A stretch of 64,000 bases of DNA from Nocardioides aromaticivorans (GCF_013408525.1 NZ_JACBZM010000001.1:4408501-4472500); one strand, 5' to 3'. Shown: positions 1 to 9,663, counted from the stretch's first letter. Notes: a model not told the origin generated them from the sequence alone. A program made the numbers and translations.

Positions 1-98
1 CCCTGTGAATGCCGTCGCCTCCCGTGACCCGACCCGCCGGCGGGCAGTTGTGCTCCCTGGAGGGTGACCACATGTGGCTCCAGTCACACGGTGTCGCG

Positions 99-127
99 TT
101 GGTCACAACAAGAACGTGTTCTAATAT
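99..127 (+). promoter_or_regulatory. mce4 operon promoter with overlapping KstR box
   Basis: A -35-like TTGGTC (99-104) and a -10-like TAATAT (122-127) are separated by 17 bases. Over the spacer lies AAGAACGTGTTCTA (110-123), which fits the published KstR motif TnnAACnnGTTnnA at every position except the first T. The last two bases of the box are the first two of the -10, so a bound repressor would block RNA polymerase. Predicted transcription starts near 134, giving about a 50-base leader to the GTG at 185. That KstR acts here is inferred from the motif and from the kstR gene downstream. Confidence 0.72.
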
Positions 128-184
128 TGCCCGGCGACGTGCTCAGGGAAGCGCGTCGGGCAGGCACGGGAGAGGAGCGCGGGC

Positions 185-958
185 GTGGCGTTCAACGCCG
201 TTTCGGTCGTTCGCGGCCCCGGTGAGATCGCGCTGATGGTCGTCGAGGTGACCAAGCGGATCTTCACCCGCCCGTTCCAGTTCCGGGAGTTCCTCGAGCA
301 GGCCTGGTTCGTCACCAGCGTCACGCTGATGCCGACCATCATGGTCTCGATCCCCTTCGGGGCGGTCATCTCGCTGCAGGTCGGCAACCTGACCGGGCAG
401 CTGGGCGCCCAGTCGTTCGCCGGTGCGACCGCGGTGCTCGCCACGGTGCGCGAGGCGGCCCCCATGGCCGCGGCGATGATCATCGCCGGCGCCGCGGGGT
501 CCGCGATCTGCTCCGACCTCGGCGCGCGCAAGATCCGCGAGGAGATCGACGCGATGGAGGTGCTGGGCATCGACCCACTCGAGCGCCTGGTGGCTCCCCG
601 GGTCGTCGCGACCATGTTCGTCGCGCTGATGATCAACGGCATCGTCATCGGGACCGGTATCGGAGGCGGCTACTTCTTCACCGTCATCGTCCAGGGCGGC
701 TCGGCCGGTGCCTTCCTGTCGTCCTTCACCGCGCTCGCCTCGCTGCCCGACCTCTACATCGCCATGGTGAAGGCGGTCATCTTCGGGTGGCTGGCCGCGA
801 TCATCGGCGCCTACAAGGGCCTCGGCGCCGGCGGCGGCCCGAGCGGCGTCGGCCGCGCCGTCAACGAGTCGGTGATCATCGCGTTCATGGCGCTGTTCTT
901 CCTCAACGCCGTGATCACCGCCATCTACTTCCAGATCGCTCCGCCGGTGGGTCTCTGA
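185..958 (+). CDS. yrbE4A: YrbE4A-type MlaE-family ABC permease of Mce lipid importer
   Basis: Encodes a 257-residue inner-membrane permease of the MlaE/YrbE family, one of the two permease subunits of an Mce transporter that brings sterols or other lipids across the envelope. Residues near 27-33 (RPFQFREF) are like mycobacterial YrbE4A, and the family hallmark EEIDAMEVLGIDP is present near residue 119. Five to six hydrophobic segments follow. The GTG at 185 is chosen because the protein then begins like its homologues and ends with a TGATG overlap to the next gene. Assignment to the cholesterol-type (mce4) paralogue rests on similarity I recall and on the KstR box upstream. No MceG ATPase is encoded in the window. 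Confidence 0.88.
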   Translation: MAFNAVSVVRGPGEIALMVVEVTKRIFTRPFQFREFLEQAWFVTSVTLMPTIMVSIPFGAVISLQVGNLTGQLGAQSFAGATAVLATVREAAPMAAAMIIAGAAGSAICSDLGARKIREEIDAMEVLGIDPLERLVAPRVVATMFVALMINGIVIGTGIGGGYFFTVIVQGGSAGAFLSSFTALASLPDLYIAMVKAVIFGWLAAIIGAYKGLGAGGGPSGVGRAVNESVIIAFMALFFLNAVITAIYFQIAPPVGL

Positions 959-1797
959 TGGCCGTCGCAGGGGAGATCGTGGGCGGCGCGGTCAAGAGCA
1001 GCCGTTCCGGCCTCGAGGGGTACGGCGACCAGCTGCTCTTCTACGCCAAGGCGCTCGTCTGGGCGCCGCGGGCCATCCGCCGCTACCCGCGCGAGATCAG
1101 CAACACCCTCGCCGAGGTCGCGTTCGGGGCCGGGGGCCTGAGCCTGATCGCCGGCTCCGTCGGCGTGATCGCGTTCATGGCCTTCTTCGCCGGCACCGAG
1201 GTCGGCATCCAGGGCTACGCCTCGCTGAGCCAGATCGGCGTCGCGAAGTTCAGCGCCTTCATCTCGGCCTACTTCAACACCCGCGAGGTCGCCCCGCTGG
1301 TCTCGTCGATCGCGCTGGCCGCGACCGTCGGCTGCGGCTACACCGCCCGCCTGGGTGCGATGCGGATCTCCGAGGAGATCGACGCGCTCGAGGTGATGGG
1401 CATCCCGTCGCTGCCCTTCCTCGTCACGACCCGGATGATCGCGGCCTTCGTCGCGGTGATCCCGCTCTACATCGTGGCCCTGTGCGCGTCGTACCTCTCG
1501 CCGCGGCTCATCGTCACCTTGATCTACGGGCAGTCGCCGGGCACCTACGACCACTACTTCCTGCAGTTCCTGCCGCCCATCGACATGGTGTGGTCCTTCT
1601 TCAAGCTGCTCTTCCTCGCGGTCGCGGTGATCCTCATCCACTGCTACTACGGCTACACCGCCTCCGGTGGCCCGGCCGGCGTGGGTCGCGCGGTCGGCAA
1701 GGCGATCCGGACCAGCATCGTGACCATCGTCGTCGCCGACTTCTTCCTCAGCTTCGCCATCTGGGGCTCGACGACCACGGTCCGGATCACGGGGTGA
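958..1797 (+). CDS. yrbE4B: YrbE4B-type MlaE-family ABC permease
   Basis: A 279-residue second permease subunit of the importer. It carries the EEIDALEVMGIPSLPFLVTTR version of the MlaE-family coupling motif in its middle and several transmembrane stretches. The ATG at 958 overlaps the stop of yrbE4A as TGATG, which implies translational coupling; an in-frame extension upstream would overlap yrbE4A heavily and looks wrong. YrbE4A and YrbE4B are expected to form the heterodimeric membrane core on which the Mce4A-F ring or tube assembles. The downstream mce4A begins seven bases after the stop. Confidence 0.87.
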   Translation: MAVAGEIVGGAVKSSRSGLEGYGDQLLFYAKALVWAPRAIRRYPREISNTLAEVAFGAGGLSLIAGSVGVIAFMAFFAGTEVGIQGYASLSQIGVAKFSAFISAYFNTREVAPLVSSIALAATVGCGYTARLGAMRISEEIDALEVMGIPSLPFLVTTRMIAAFVAVIPLYIVALCASYLSPRLIVTLIYGQSPGTYDHYFLQFLPPIDMVWSFFKLLFLAVAVILIHCYYGYTASGGPAGVGRAVGKAIRTSIVTIVVADFFLSFAIWGSTTTVRITG

Positions 1798-1804
1798 GGG
1801 CCTG

Positions 1805-3124
1805 ATGCTGGTCAACATCCACCACGACAGCGCCCGGGAGCACAATCGACTCCTGGTGGCCGGGATCGGCTTCCTCACCGCGATCGCGCTGCTCATCTGG
1901 CTGTCGATCGCGATCTACAACAAGGCGTTCGACAGCACCACGACGATCACGGTCAAGGCCGACCGGGCCGGTCTGCAGCTCGCCAAGTTCGGCGACGTCC
2001 GGATCCACGGGGTGCTGGTCGGCCGGGTCGAGAAGATCGACCAGGACGGCGAGCAGGCGGAGATCACCCTCGCCCTCGAGCCGGACGCGGCGAAGAAGAT
2101 CCCCGCCGACGTCGACGTGCAGATCCTGCCGACCACCCTGTTCGGCCAGAAGTTCGTCGCGCTCGTGCGCCCCGACGGCGGCGGCTCCTCGACCTCGCTC
2201 AAGGACGGCGACGTCATCCCCGCCGACCGGGTCGAGACCAATGTCGAGCTCAGCCAGGTGCTCGCCGACCTCTTCCCGCTGCTGCGCGCCGTCCGCCCGG
2301 CCGACCTCAACCTGACGCTCAACGCGCTGGCGACCGCGCTCGAGGGCCGGGGCAGCGAGATCGGCGAGACGATGGACCAGCTGGGGGAGTACCTCGGCGC
2401 CATCGAGGACCACCTGCCCACGCTGCGCGAGGACCTGATCGCGCTGGCCGACGTCGCCGACGCCTACGACCTCGCCGCGCCGGACCTGCTCGACATGCTC
2501 GACAACGTCACCGTCACCAGCAAGACGGTCACCGAGAAGGCGAAGGACCTCGACACCTTCTTCTCCGACCTCACCGGTCTGGCGAGGACGGGCACGCGGA
2601 TCCTCACCACCAACGAGCAGAACCTGGTCCGGATGGGCGAGGTCACCGAGCCGGTCATGGCCCTCCTGGCGGAGTACTCGCCGGAGTTCCCGTGCCTGAT
2701 CCGCGGCGCGGCCAACTACGCACCGATCCTGTCGAAGACCTTCGAGGGCAACTGGGTGAAGCAGTACATCGAGCTCGGCACCCCGCAGTACCGCGCCTAC
2801 GACGAGCGCGACCTGCCCGAGTACGGCGAGGTCGGCCACGGTCCGTGGTGCCTGGGCCTGCCGAAGTTCACCGTCCCGGCTCCCGCCACGCCGCTGGACC
2901 AGGGCTCCGACATCGACGAGAAGGGCGGCTACCTGCCCTTCCCGATCCCCGGCGTCGAGAACCCCAACGTGAGCCTCGACAGCGGGTACGCCGGCAGCGA
3001 GGCCGACCAGAAGGTGGTGAACGCGGTGCTGGCGAGCAAGGCCGGGGGCGAGCCGTCGTCGTACGGCGCCCTGGGGTCGCTGCTCTACGGGCCCGTCGTG
3101 CGTGAGGGGCGGGCGGCCGGATGA
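1805..3124 (+). CDS. mce4A: Mce4A-type MlaD/Mce lipid-binding protein
   Basis: A 439-residue Mce-family protein with one N-terminal membrane anchor (about residues 16-35) followed by an MlaD/Mce beta-barrel domain (about 40-118: FGDVRIHGVLVGRVEKI ... ILPTTLFGQKFVALV) and a long helical region. Such proteins extend from the membrane and form the hydrophobic tunnel through which lipid passes. The ATG at 1805 follows a gagg-like ribosome site. Its stop overlaps the start of mce4B as ATGA. The C-terminal third is rich in Pro and Gly. Assignment as the A subunit is by order after the two permeases. Confidence 0.86.
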   Translation: MLVNIHHDSAREHNRLLVAGIGFLTAIALLIWLSIAIYNKAFDSTTTITVKADRAGLQLAKFGDVRIHGVLVGRVEKIDQDGEQAEITLALEPDAAKKIPADVDVQILPTTLFGQKFVALVRPDGGGSSTSLKDGDVIPADRVETNVELSQVLADLFPLLRAVRPADLNLTLNALATALEGRGSEIGETMDQLGEYLGAIEDHLPTLREDLIALADVADAYDLAAPDLLDMLDNVTVTSKTVTEKAKDLDTFFSDLTGLARTGTRILTTNEQNLVRMGEVTEPVMALLAEYSPEFPCLIRGAANYAPILSKTFEGNWVKQYIELGTPQYRAYDERDLPEYGEVGHGPWCLGLPKFTVPAPATPLDQGSDIDEKGGYLPFPIPGVENPNVSLDSGYAGSEADQKVVNAVLASKAGGEPSSYGALGSLLYGPVVREGRAAG

Positions 3125-4227
3125 GCAACACGTCCGCGAGCCACCTCCTCAACCGCCGCAACGCCGCGACCACGTCGGCCGCGATCAAGCTCGGCATCTT
3201 CACCGCGGTCTCGATCCTCGTCACCGGCACGCTGGCGGTGATCATGGGCAACATCGGCTTCGGTGACCGCAACGAGTTCAAGGCGGTCTTCACCAACGCG
3301 ACCATGCTCGAGAAGGGCGACGACGTCCGCGTCGCGGGCGTCAACGTCGGCGAGGTCAGCAAGGTCGAGCACTACAAGCGCTCGATGGCGCTGGTGACCT
3401 TCAAGGTCGACGCCGGCGTGCACATGACGACCGCCTCGCGCGCGGAGATCCGGTTCCTCAACCTCGTCGGCGACCGCTACATGGCGCTGGAGGAGGGCAC
3501 CGGCGCCGACGGCGCCGATCCGCTGCACGACGGCGACACGATCAAGGTCGAGAACACCAAGCCGGCCCTCGACCTGACCGTCCTCTTCGACGGCTTCAAG
3601 CCGCTGTTCGCCGCGCTCACCCCCGACCAGGTCAACGAGCTGAGCATGAACCTCGTCCAGGTGCTGCAGGGCGAGGGCGGCACGGTGAAGAGCCTGCTGG
3701 CCCACACCGCCTCCCTGACGACGACCCTCGCGGACCGCGACGCGCTCATCGGCGAGGTCATCACGAACCTGTCGTCGACGCTGAAGACGGTCGACGACCG
3801 CCACCAGCAGCTCAGCACGCTGGTCGTCGAGCTCAAGGACTGGATGACCGACCTCGCCAAGGACCGCGACACGATCGGGTCCTCGCTCGACAACATCTCG
3901 CAGCTGACCGTGACGGTCGCCGACCTCCTGCGTCGGGGCCGGCCGCTGCTCAAGGAGGACATCGCGGCGCTGCGGAGCCTCTCGAAGCTGCTCAACCGGC
4001 CCGAGAACCGCAAGAACCTCTCGCAGCTGCTCGACCGGATGCCCGAGACCATGACCGACCAGACCCGCACGGGCACCTACGGCTCCTGGTACCAGTACTA
4101 CGTCTGTGGTGTCTCCGCGTCCATCCGACTGCCGATCGTGGGGGAGCAGGCGCTGTTGAAGCGGATCTTCGGCTACCTGTCCGAGTTCTCGTTCAAGTCC
4201 ACCGCTCCCCGGTGCCAGGACCATTGA
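3121..4227 (+). CDS. mce4B: Mce4B-type MlaD/Mce family protein
   Basis: A 368-residue Mce protein. A membrane helix (about residues 20-42) is followed by the MlaD domain (about 48-125), with the signature DDVRVAGVNVGEVSKVEHY and EIRFLNLVGDRYMALEEG, then a long amphipathic helical stretch with repeated Leu-rich heptads (about 150-330). It would form part of the six-subunit Mce4 assembly. Start and stop both overlap neighbours (ATGA with mce4A, TGATG with mce4C), so the operon is read as one translationally coupled unit. Confidence 0.85.
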   Translation: MSNTSASHLLNRRNAATTSAAIKLGIFTAVSILVTGTLAVIMGNIGFGDRNEFKAVFTNATMLEKGDDVRVAGVNVGEVSKVEHYKRSMALVTFKVDAGVHMTTASRAEIRFLNLVGDRYMALEEGTGADGADPLHDGDTIKVENTKPALDLTVLFDGFKPLFAALTPDQVNELSMNLVQVLQGEGGTVKSLLAHTASLTTTLADRDALIGEVITNLSSTLKTVDDRHQQLSTLVVELKDWMTDLAKDRDTIGSSLDNISQLTVTVADLLRRGRPLLKEDIAALRSLSKLLNRPENRKNLSQLLDRMPETMTDQTRTGTYGSWYQYYVCGVSASIRLPIVGEQALLKRIFGYLSEFSFKSTAPRCQDH

Positions 4228-5207
4228 TGGCCAACACGAGCGACGCCCGCATCCTGCGCCTCGGCGTGATCACCCTGGTGGTCATGGCCGTGGTCTCCGC
4301 CGCCACCTTCAACCTGGGCAAGTTCCCGGGCTTCCGCGGTACGACGTACTACGCCGAGTTCTCCGACGCCAGCGGCATCCACAAGGGCAATATCGTCCAG
4401 GTCGGCGGCATCCGCGTCGGCCGGGTCTCCGACGTGACGCTGTCCGGTGACCGGGTCAAGGTGAAGTTCGAGCTCGACGGCGACGTCGACTTCGGCAAGG
4501 AGAGCACCGCCTCGATCGAGGTGCTCAACCTCCTCGGCGAGAAGTTCCTCGACGTCCAGCCGGCCGGAGGAGGCCAGCTCGCGTCGGGGGGCACCATCCC
4601 GCTCGAGCGCACGGAGGCGGCGTACGACATCGTCGGGGTGTTCAGCGACCTGACGACCACGACCGAGGAGATCGACACCGAGCAGCTCTCCCAGGCGCTC
4701 GACACGGTGGCGGACACCCTCGACGTGTCCGCGCCGGAGATCCAGGCGTCCTTCGACGGCATCGCGCGGCTCTCCCAGAGCGTGGCCTCCCGCGACGCCG
4801 AGATCCAGACGCTCTTCGACAGCTCGCAGCAGGTGAGCAAGGTGCTGGCCGACCGCAGCGGCGACATCGTCTCGCTGATGAAGAACAGCGACCTCGTCTT
4901 CAAGGAGCTCACCAAGCGCAAGGCGGCAGTGCACGACCTGCTCGTCAACGCCCGCAGCCTCGCCGTCGAGCTGCGCGGCCTGGTGAAGGACAACGAGAAG
5001 CAGATCGGACCCGCGCTGGCCGAGGTCGACGGGCTGGTGTCCTTCCTGGTGTCGAAGAAGAAGAAGCTCAAGGAGACGCTCGCCGCGCTCGGGCCCTACG
5101 TCTCCATCCTCAGCAACATCATCGGAACCGGTCCCTGGTTCGACGCCTACGCGTCCAACCTGCTGGCCCTGCCGTCCGGTGAGTTCGTTCCCGGGTTCCC
5201 GGAGTGA
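4227..5207 (+). CDS. mce4C: Mce4C-type MlaD/Mce family protein
   Basis: A 326-residue Mce protein with a short N-terminus, one membrane helix (about 10-30), an MlaD domain (about 38-115: GNIVQVGGIRVGRVSDV ... VLNLLGEKFLDVQPAG) and a helical tail ending in a KKKKLK-rich turn and FDAYASNLLALPSGEF. I take the ATG at 4227, which overlaps the mce4B stop as TGATG. An ATG at 4212 would add five residues and a longer overlap. The predicted role is the third subunit of the tunnel. Confidence 0.84.
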   Translation: MANTSDARILRLGVITLVVMAVVSAATFNLGKFPGFRGTTYYAEFSDASGIHKGNIVQVGGIRVGRVSDVTLSGDRVKVKFELDGDVDFGKESTASIEVLNLLGEKFLDVQPAGGGQLASGGTIPLERTEAAYDIVGVFSDLTTTTEEIDTEQLSQALDTVADTLDVSAPEIQASFDGIARLSQSVASRDAEIQTLFDSSQQVSKVLADRSGDIVSLMKNSDLVFKELTKRKAAVHDLLVNARSLAVELRGLVKDNEKQIGPALAEVDGLVSFLVSKKKKLKETLAALGPYVSILSNIIGTGPWFDAYASNLLALPSGEFVPGFPE

Positions 5208-6457
5208 TGGCGATGGTGACCACGATCCTCAAGCGCATCGACCGGCGGGTGCTCGCGCTCCTCGCCGTCGTCCTGCTCGTCGCCGTGTCGCTCAACCTGC
5301 TGCGCTCGCCGGCGGAGATGAAGACGGTGACCGCCCACTTCCCGCGCGCGGTCAGCGTGTTCGAGGGCACCGACGTCCGGGTGCTCGGAGTCAACGTCGG
5401 CAAGGTCACCGCGGTGATCCCGGAGGGCAACTCCGTGCGCGTCGAGATGGAGTACGACGCCCAGTACCGCATCCCGGAGGACGCGAAGGCGGTCATCGTC
5501 ACCCCGACGCTCGTCGCCGACCGCTTCGTGCAGCTGACGCCGGTCTTCGAGGACGGCGACGCGGTGCTGGCCGACGGCGCCGACATCGCCTTGCCCGAGA
5601 CAGCCGTGCCGGTGGAGCTGGACCGGATCTACAGCAGCCTGCAGAGCCTCACCCAGGCCCTCGGCCCCAACGGCGTCAACAAGGACGGCACGCTCGACCA
5701 CCTGCTCGAGGCGGGGGAGAAGGCCTTCGACGGCCAGGGCTCCCGCGGCAACAAGATGATCGAGGACCTCGCCCAGGCGGCCGAGACCTTCGGCAACGGG
5801 GCCGGGCCGCTCTTCGAGACCGTGACCCAGCTGGCGAAGTTCACCGACACGCTGGCGAAGAACGACAAGCTGGTCCGGGCCTTCATGCAGGACCTCACCG
5901 GCGTCTCGGCCATGCTGGCCGAGGAGAGCGACGAGCTCGAGCAGGCAGTCGCCGCGGTCGCCAAGGCGGTCGGTGGCGTGAAGGGCTTCGTCAACGACAA
6001 CCGCGACGCCTTCGTGACCGACGTCCGCAAGCTGACCGACGTCATGAACACGATCGTCTCGGAGAAGGACAACATCGAGACGGCGGTGAAGATCGCCCCC
6101 ACCGCCATGGCCAACCTCCAGATGGGCTTCGACCACGTGGCCGACGGCCAGAACAGCCGGGTCGCGATCGGTGGCTACGTGTGGGACGCCGACGGCATCG
6201 TCTGCGCGATCATCCAGCAGCACCCGACCATGCCGAAGGCGCTCAAGGACACCGCGTGCGACCTGGTCGAGAAGGTCATGGAGCCGATCCTGGCCAAGCT
6301 CCCGTGGCTGCCGCCGGAGTACAAGTCCTACCTGCCGAAGGCCAAGACCGCCGGGGCGGACACCAGCCAGGGCATCCGGCGACCGGAGAGCACGCCGGTG
6401 ACCTACGCGAGCGGTGACGGCGCGACCGTCGAGGATCTCCTGGGAGGTACGTCGTGA
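5207..6457 (+). CDS. mce4D: Mce4D-type MlaD/Mce family protein
   Basis: A 416-residue Mce protein: membrane helix near residues 13-30, MlaD domain near 38-118 (EGTDVRVLGVNVGKVTAVIPEG ... VIVTPTLVADRFVQLTPV) and a long coiled-coil-prone helical region. The start is ambiguous. GTG 5204 and ATG 5207 are adjacent and in frame; I prefer 5207 because it repeats the TGATG coupling used by yrbE4B and mce4C. Near the C-terminus a conserved-looking segment (GYVWDADGIVCAI to ACDLVEKV) contains two Cys. Confidence 0.84.
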   Translation: MAMVTTILKRIDRRVLALLAVVLLVAVSLNLLRSPAEMKTVTAHFPRAVSVFEGTDVRVLGVNVGKVTAVIPEGNSVRVEMEYDAQYRIPEDAKAVIVTPTLVADRFVQLTPVFEDGDAVLADGADIALPETAVPVELDRIYSSLQSLTQALGPNGVNKDGTLDHLLEAGEKAFDGQGSRGNKMIEDLAQAAETFGNGAGPLFETVTQLAKFTDTLAKNDKLVRAFMQDLTGVSAMLAEESDELEQAVAAVAKAVGGVKGFVNDNRDAFVTDVRKLTDVMNTIVSEKDNIETAVKIAPTAMANLQMGFDHVADGQNSRVAIGGYVWDADGIVCAIIQQHPTMPKALKDTACDLVEKVMEPILAKLPWLPPEYKSYLPKAKTAGADTSQGIRRPESTPVTYASGDGATVEDLLGGTS

Positions 6458-7800
6458 CCCGCCCCGCCGCGCGCAGCTGGCGCGCGAAGACGCTCGCGGC
6501 CCTCGCCGGGCTGGTCGTGCTGACCGGCTGCAGCAGCTTCGACGGCGCCTACGACCTTCCCCTGCCCGGGCACGAGGTGGACGCCGACGACGCCTTCGAG
6601 GTGACCGTCTACTTCAAGGACGTGCTCAACGTCGTACCGCGCTCGCCGGTGATGGTCGACGACGTCACCGTCGGCGAGGTCTCCGAGGTGGAGCGGGCCG
6701 GCTGGAACGCCAAGGTCAAGCTGCTCATCCGCAAGGACGTCGAGCTGCCCGACAACGCGATCGCCGACATCCGGCAGGTCTCCCTCCTCGGTGAGAAGTA
6801 CGTCGCCCTGGAGGAGCCGACCGAGCAGGAGCCGACCGGCCGGCTGGCCGAGGGCGACACCATCGAGCTGGCGGCCACCGGACGCAACCCGGAGGTCGAG
6901 GAGGTGCTCGGCGCGCTGTCCTTCCTGCTGAGCGGCGGCGGTGTGGCCCAGCTCGGCACCATCACGCAGGAGGCCAACCAGGTGATGTCGGGCCGCGAGG
7001 GCCGGCTGCGCAACCTGCTGTCGTCGCTGGACTCCGTGGTCGGCACGCTGGACCAGCAGAAGGTCCAGATCATCAGCGCGCTCGAGTCGATGAACAACCT
7101 CACCGCGACGCTCAACGCGGAGAAGGACACCATCGGCGACGCGCTCGACGCGACGGGCCCCGCGATCAAGGTGCTCGCCGACCAGCACGACGAGCTGATC
7201 GAGATGCTCAAGGCGCTCGACCAGCTCGGCAAGGTCGGCACCCGCGTCATCAACGCCAGCAAGGAGGACGTGCTCAAGATCCTCGAGGAGCTGAGCCCGA
7301 TCCTGCGCAAGCTGCGCGAGGCCGACGAGCAGCTGGCGCCCGGTCTCAACCTGCTGGTCAGCTTCCCGTTCCCGCAGGCCGCCAACAAGATCGTGCAGGG
7401 TGACTACGCCGACACGATCGCGCGCGCCGACCTCAACTTCGCCAACGTCTTCCACTCCCTCGGCATCCCGGACCTGCAGCTGCCCGACCTCGTCGAGGTG
7501 GTCAACCAGGTGACGCGCTGCCTCAAGAGCGGCAGCCTCACCAGCTCGGCGTGCGCGAAGGTGCTCAGCGACCTCGACCTGCTCAAGCAGCTCAAGGCGG
7601 AGTGCCGGACCCAGGCGCTCAAGGGCAGCCCGGTCTGCAAGCTGCTCAACTCCCTGCCGGACCTCGACCTCGGCAAGCTGCTGCAGGGCGGCCTGCTCGG
7701 GCCCAACGGGATGCTGTCGGGCCTGACCAGCGGGCTCGTCCAGCCGGGGCTCACCCGGCAGGGCGGATCGACCGACGAGCTGCTCGGAGGCACGGCATGA
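6454..7800 (+). CDS. mce4E: Mce4E-type Mce lipoprotein
   Basis: A 448-residue Mce protein that begins with a lipoprotein signal: positively charged N-region, hydrophobic stretch, and the lipobox L-T-G-C with the acylated Cys at residue 26. The E subunit of Mce systems is typically the lipoprotein (LprN in Mtb mce4), which supports the A-F assignment. The MlaD domain follows (about 48-125: PRSPVMVDDVTVGEVSEV ... DIRQVSLLGEKYVALEEP), then Leu-rich helices and a Gly/Leu-rich tail with four Cys (TRCL, SACA, ECRT, PVCK). GTG at 6454 overlaps the mce4D stop. Confidence 0.86.
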   Translation: MTRPAARSWRAKTLAALAGLVVLTGCSSFDGAYDLPLPGHEVDADDAFEVTVYFKDVLNVVPRSPVMVDDVTVGEVSEVERAGWNAKVKLLIRKDVELPDNAIADIRQVSLLGEKYVALEEPTEQEPTGRLAEGDTIELAATGRNPEVEEVLGALSFLLSGGGVAQLGTITQEANQVMSGREGRLRNLLSSLDSVVGTLDQQKVQIISALESMNNLTATLNAEKDTIGDALDATGPAIKVLADQHDELIEMLKALDQLGKVGTRVINASKEDVLKILEELSPILRKLREADEQLAPGLNLLVSFPFPQAANKIVQGDYADTIARADLNFANVFHSLGIPDLQLPDLVEVVNQVTRCLKSGSLTSSACAKVLSDLDLLKQLKAECRTQALKGSPVCKLLNSLPDLDLGKLLQGGLLGPNGMLSGLTSGLVQPGLTRQGGSTDELLGGTA

Positions 7801-9068
7801 GCCAGGGCGTACGCATCCGGCTGATGGCCTTCGTCGTCCTCAGCGCCGTCGGCATCACCTACATCACCGCGAGCTATCTCGGCATCGTCGACCGGGTGAC
7901 CGGCCGCAACATCACGGTGACCGCGAGCCTGCCCGGCTCGGGCGGCCTGTTCGAGGGCAGCGAGGTGACCTACCGCGGCGTGAAGGTCGGCAAGGTCACG
8001 AAGATGGACGCGACCGAGGACGGCGTCGACCTGACCCTGGACCTCGAGCACGGCACGAAGCTGCCGCTCGACGCCGAGATCTTCGTGCACAACCTCTCCG
8101 CGGTCGGCGAGCAGTACCTCGACTTCCAGCCGAAGAGCACCGACGGCCCGTACGCCGCCGACGGCGCCCGCTACGAGGGCAACGAGAAGTCGCTGCCCGT
8201 CGACGAGGGCGACCTGCTCGTCGACCTCAGCCGGTTCGTCGACTCCGTCGACAAGGAGAGCCTGCAGAAGGTCGTCAAGGAGCTCGGGCTGATGTTCGGC
8301 GACACGGGCCGCGACCTGCAGCGCCTGCTCGACGGCGGCTCGGCCTTCATCGAGGAGGCGAACGCCCACACCGAGGAGACGATCGCGCTCCTGGACAACA
8401 GCCTCACCGTGCTCCGCACGCAGCGCGGCCAGAAGGAGAACATCCGCAAGTTCGCCGCCGACCTCAACACGGTCACCACGATGCTGCGCGGGCAGAACGG
8501 CAACCTCAAGTCGGTGCTGAGCGACACGCCCGGCGCCGCCCGCGCCCTCGACCGGCTGCTGAAGGACCTCGAGCCCACCCTGCCGGTCCTCCTCGGCGAC
8601 CTCGTCACCGTCGGCCAGATCATGGTGAGCGAGCTGCCGGGCCTCGAGCAGCTGCTGGTGACCTATCCCGCCCTGATCGCCGGCGGCCCGACCGGCAGCA
8701 CCGCGGACGGCTGGGGCCACGTGACGCTGCAGTATGACTACAGCGTGCCGCCCTGCACGGCCGGCTACGTGCCGCCGGAGGACTGGCGCTCGACGCAGGA
8801 CCTCACCGACCGCGAGCCCGCCGACGTCAGCTGCACGTCCGGGCCGCCGTACAACATGCGTGGTGCCAAGTACGCTCCGGGCATGCGCGGTGGATCGGCG
8901 TCGCCGGGACGCGTCTACAGTGGCGTCTACGACACGGAGACCGGCATCGTCCCCGGGCTCGTCGACGGGGAGGGCACGCAGGTGCGGTTGAACAGGCCCG
9001 AGGACTACTCGGTGCTGGGAGGGGATGCGTGGAAGTGGCTGCTGATCGGTCCGGTCGCGAGCAAGTGA
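7797..9068 (+). CDS. mce4F: Mce4F-type MlaD/Mce family protein
   Basis: A 423-residue sixth Mce subunit, with a membrane helix near residues 8-27, an MlaD domain near 38-115 (EGSEVTYRGVKVGKVTKM ... IFVHNLSAVGEQYLDFQP) and a helical region. The C-terminal third is Cys-containing and rich in Tyr and Pro (PPCTAGYVPPEDW, DVSCTSGPPYNMRG), typical of F subunits. ATG overlaps the mce4E stop as ATGA. Its own 3' end overlaps the start of the first Mce-associated gene. Confidence 0.85.
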   Translation: MSQGVRIRLMAFVVLSAVGITYITASYLGIVDRVTGRNITVTASLPGSGGLFEGSEVTYRGVKVGKVTKMDATEDGVDLTLDLEHGTKLPLDAEIFVHNLSAVGEQYLDFQPKSTDGPYAADGARYEGNEKSLPVDEGDLLVDLSRFVDSVDKESLQKVVKELGLMFGDTGRDLQRLLDGGSAFIEEANAHTEETIALLDNSLTVLRTQRGQKENIRKFAADLNTVTTMLRGQNGNLKSVLSDTPGAARALDRLLKDLEPTLPVLLGDLVTVGQIMVSELPGLEQLLVTYPALIAGGPTGSTADGWGHVTLQYDYSVPPCTAGYVPPEDWRSTQDLTDREPADVSCTSGPPYNMRGAKYAPGMRGGSASPGRVYSGVYDTETGIVPGLVDGEGTQVRLNRPEDYSVLGGDAWKWLLIGPVASK

Positions 9069-9646
9069 CCCCGACGTCTCCCGACAGCTCCAGCCGGGTC
9101 CGCCTCAACATCACCCTGTACGCCGCCACGGTCGTGCTGGCCTGCGCGGCCATCTTCCTCGGCTTCGTGCTGTGGCAGGACAAGGACGACGAGGCGACGC
9201 CCCAGCTCGGCGCCGACGTGGGGCGTGGCGTGGTCACCGAGGTCGGCGAGGCGCCCGACGACGTGCAGGCGCGCGTCGCCGCCCAGCTGGACTCGGCCAG
9301 CGAGATGGCCGCGGCGATGACGAACCTCGACTACCGCGATCCCGACAAGGCGATCACGACGGTGCAGGCGCTCGCGTCGGGCGACTTCCTCAAGCAGTAC
9401 AACTCCGCGACCTCGGACCTCAAGAAGCTCGCCGCCCAGGCGAAGTCGACGATGACCGGCAAGGTCGTCTGGACCGGCCTGGTCTCCGGTGACAAGGACT
9501 CGGCGACCGTGATCGTGGCGACGACCGGCACGGTCTCCAACAAGCAGACGGACTTCAAGGAGCGGGAGAACAACTACCGCATCCAGATCGAGCTGGTCCT
9601 CGACAAGGGCAAGTGGCTGACCCGCGACCTCCAGTTCGTGACGTAG
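9029..9646 (+). CDS. Mce-associated membrane protein (first)
   Basis: A 205-residue protein with one N-terminal membrane helix (about residues 26-48) and a soluble alpha/beta domain after it, like the Mce-associated proteins encoded after mceF in mycobacterial mce operons (Rv3493c-like). The GTG at 9029 is preferred because GGGAGGGG lies five bases upstream. An alternative GTG at 9065 would overlap the mce4F stop as GTGA and remove 12 residues, but lacks a good ribosome site. Such proteins are thought to stabilise the transporter. Exact function is unknown. Confidence 0.78.
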   Translation: MEVAADRSGREQVTPTSPDSSSRVRLNITLYAATVVLACAAIFLGFVLWQDKDDEATPQLGADVGRGVVTEVGEAPDDVQARVAAQLDSASEMAAAMTNLDYRDPDKAITTVQALASGDFLKQYNSATSDLKKLAAQAKSTMTGKVVWTGLVSGDKDSATVIVATTGTVSNKQTDFKERENNYRIQIELVLDKGKWLTRDLQFVT

Positions 9647-9663
9647 GGCGAGGACGGATTTCG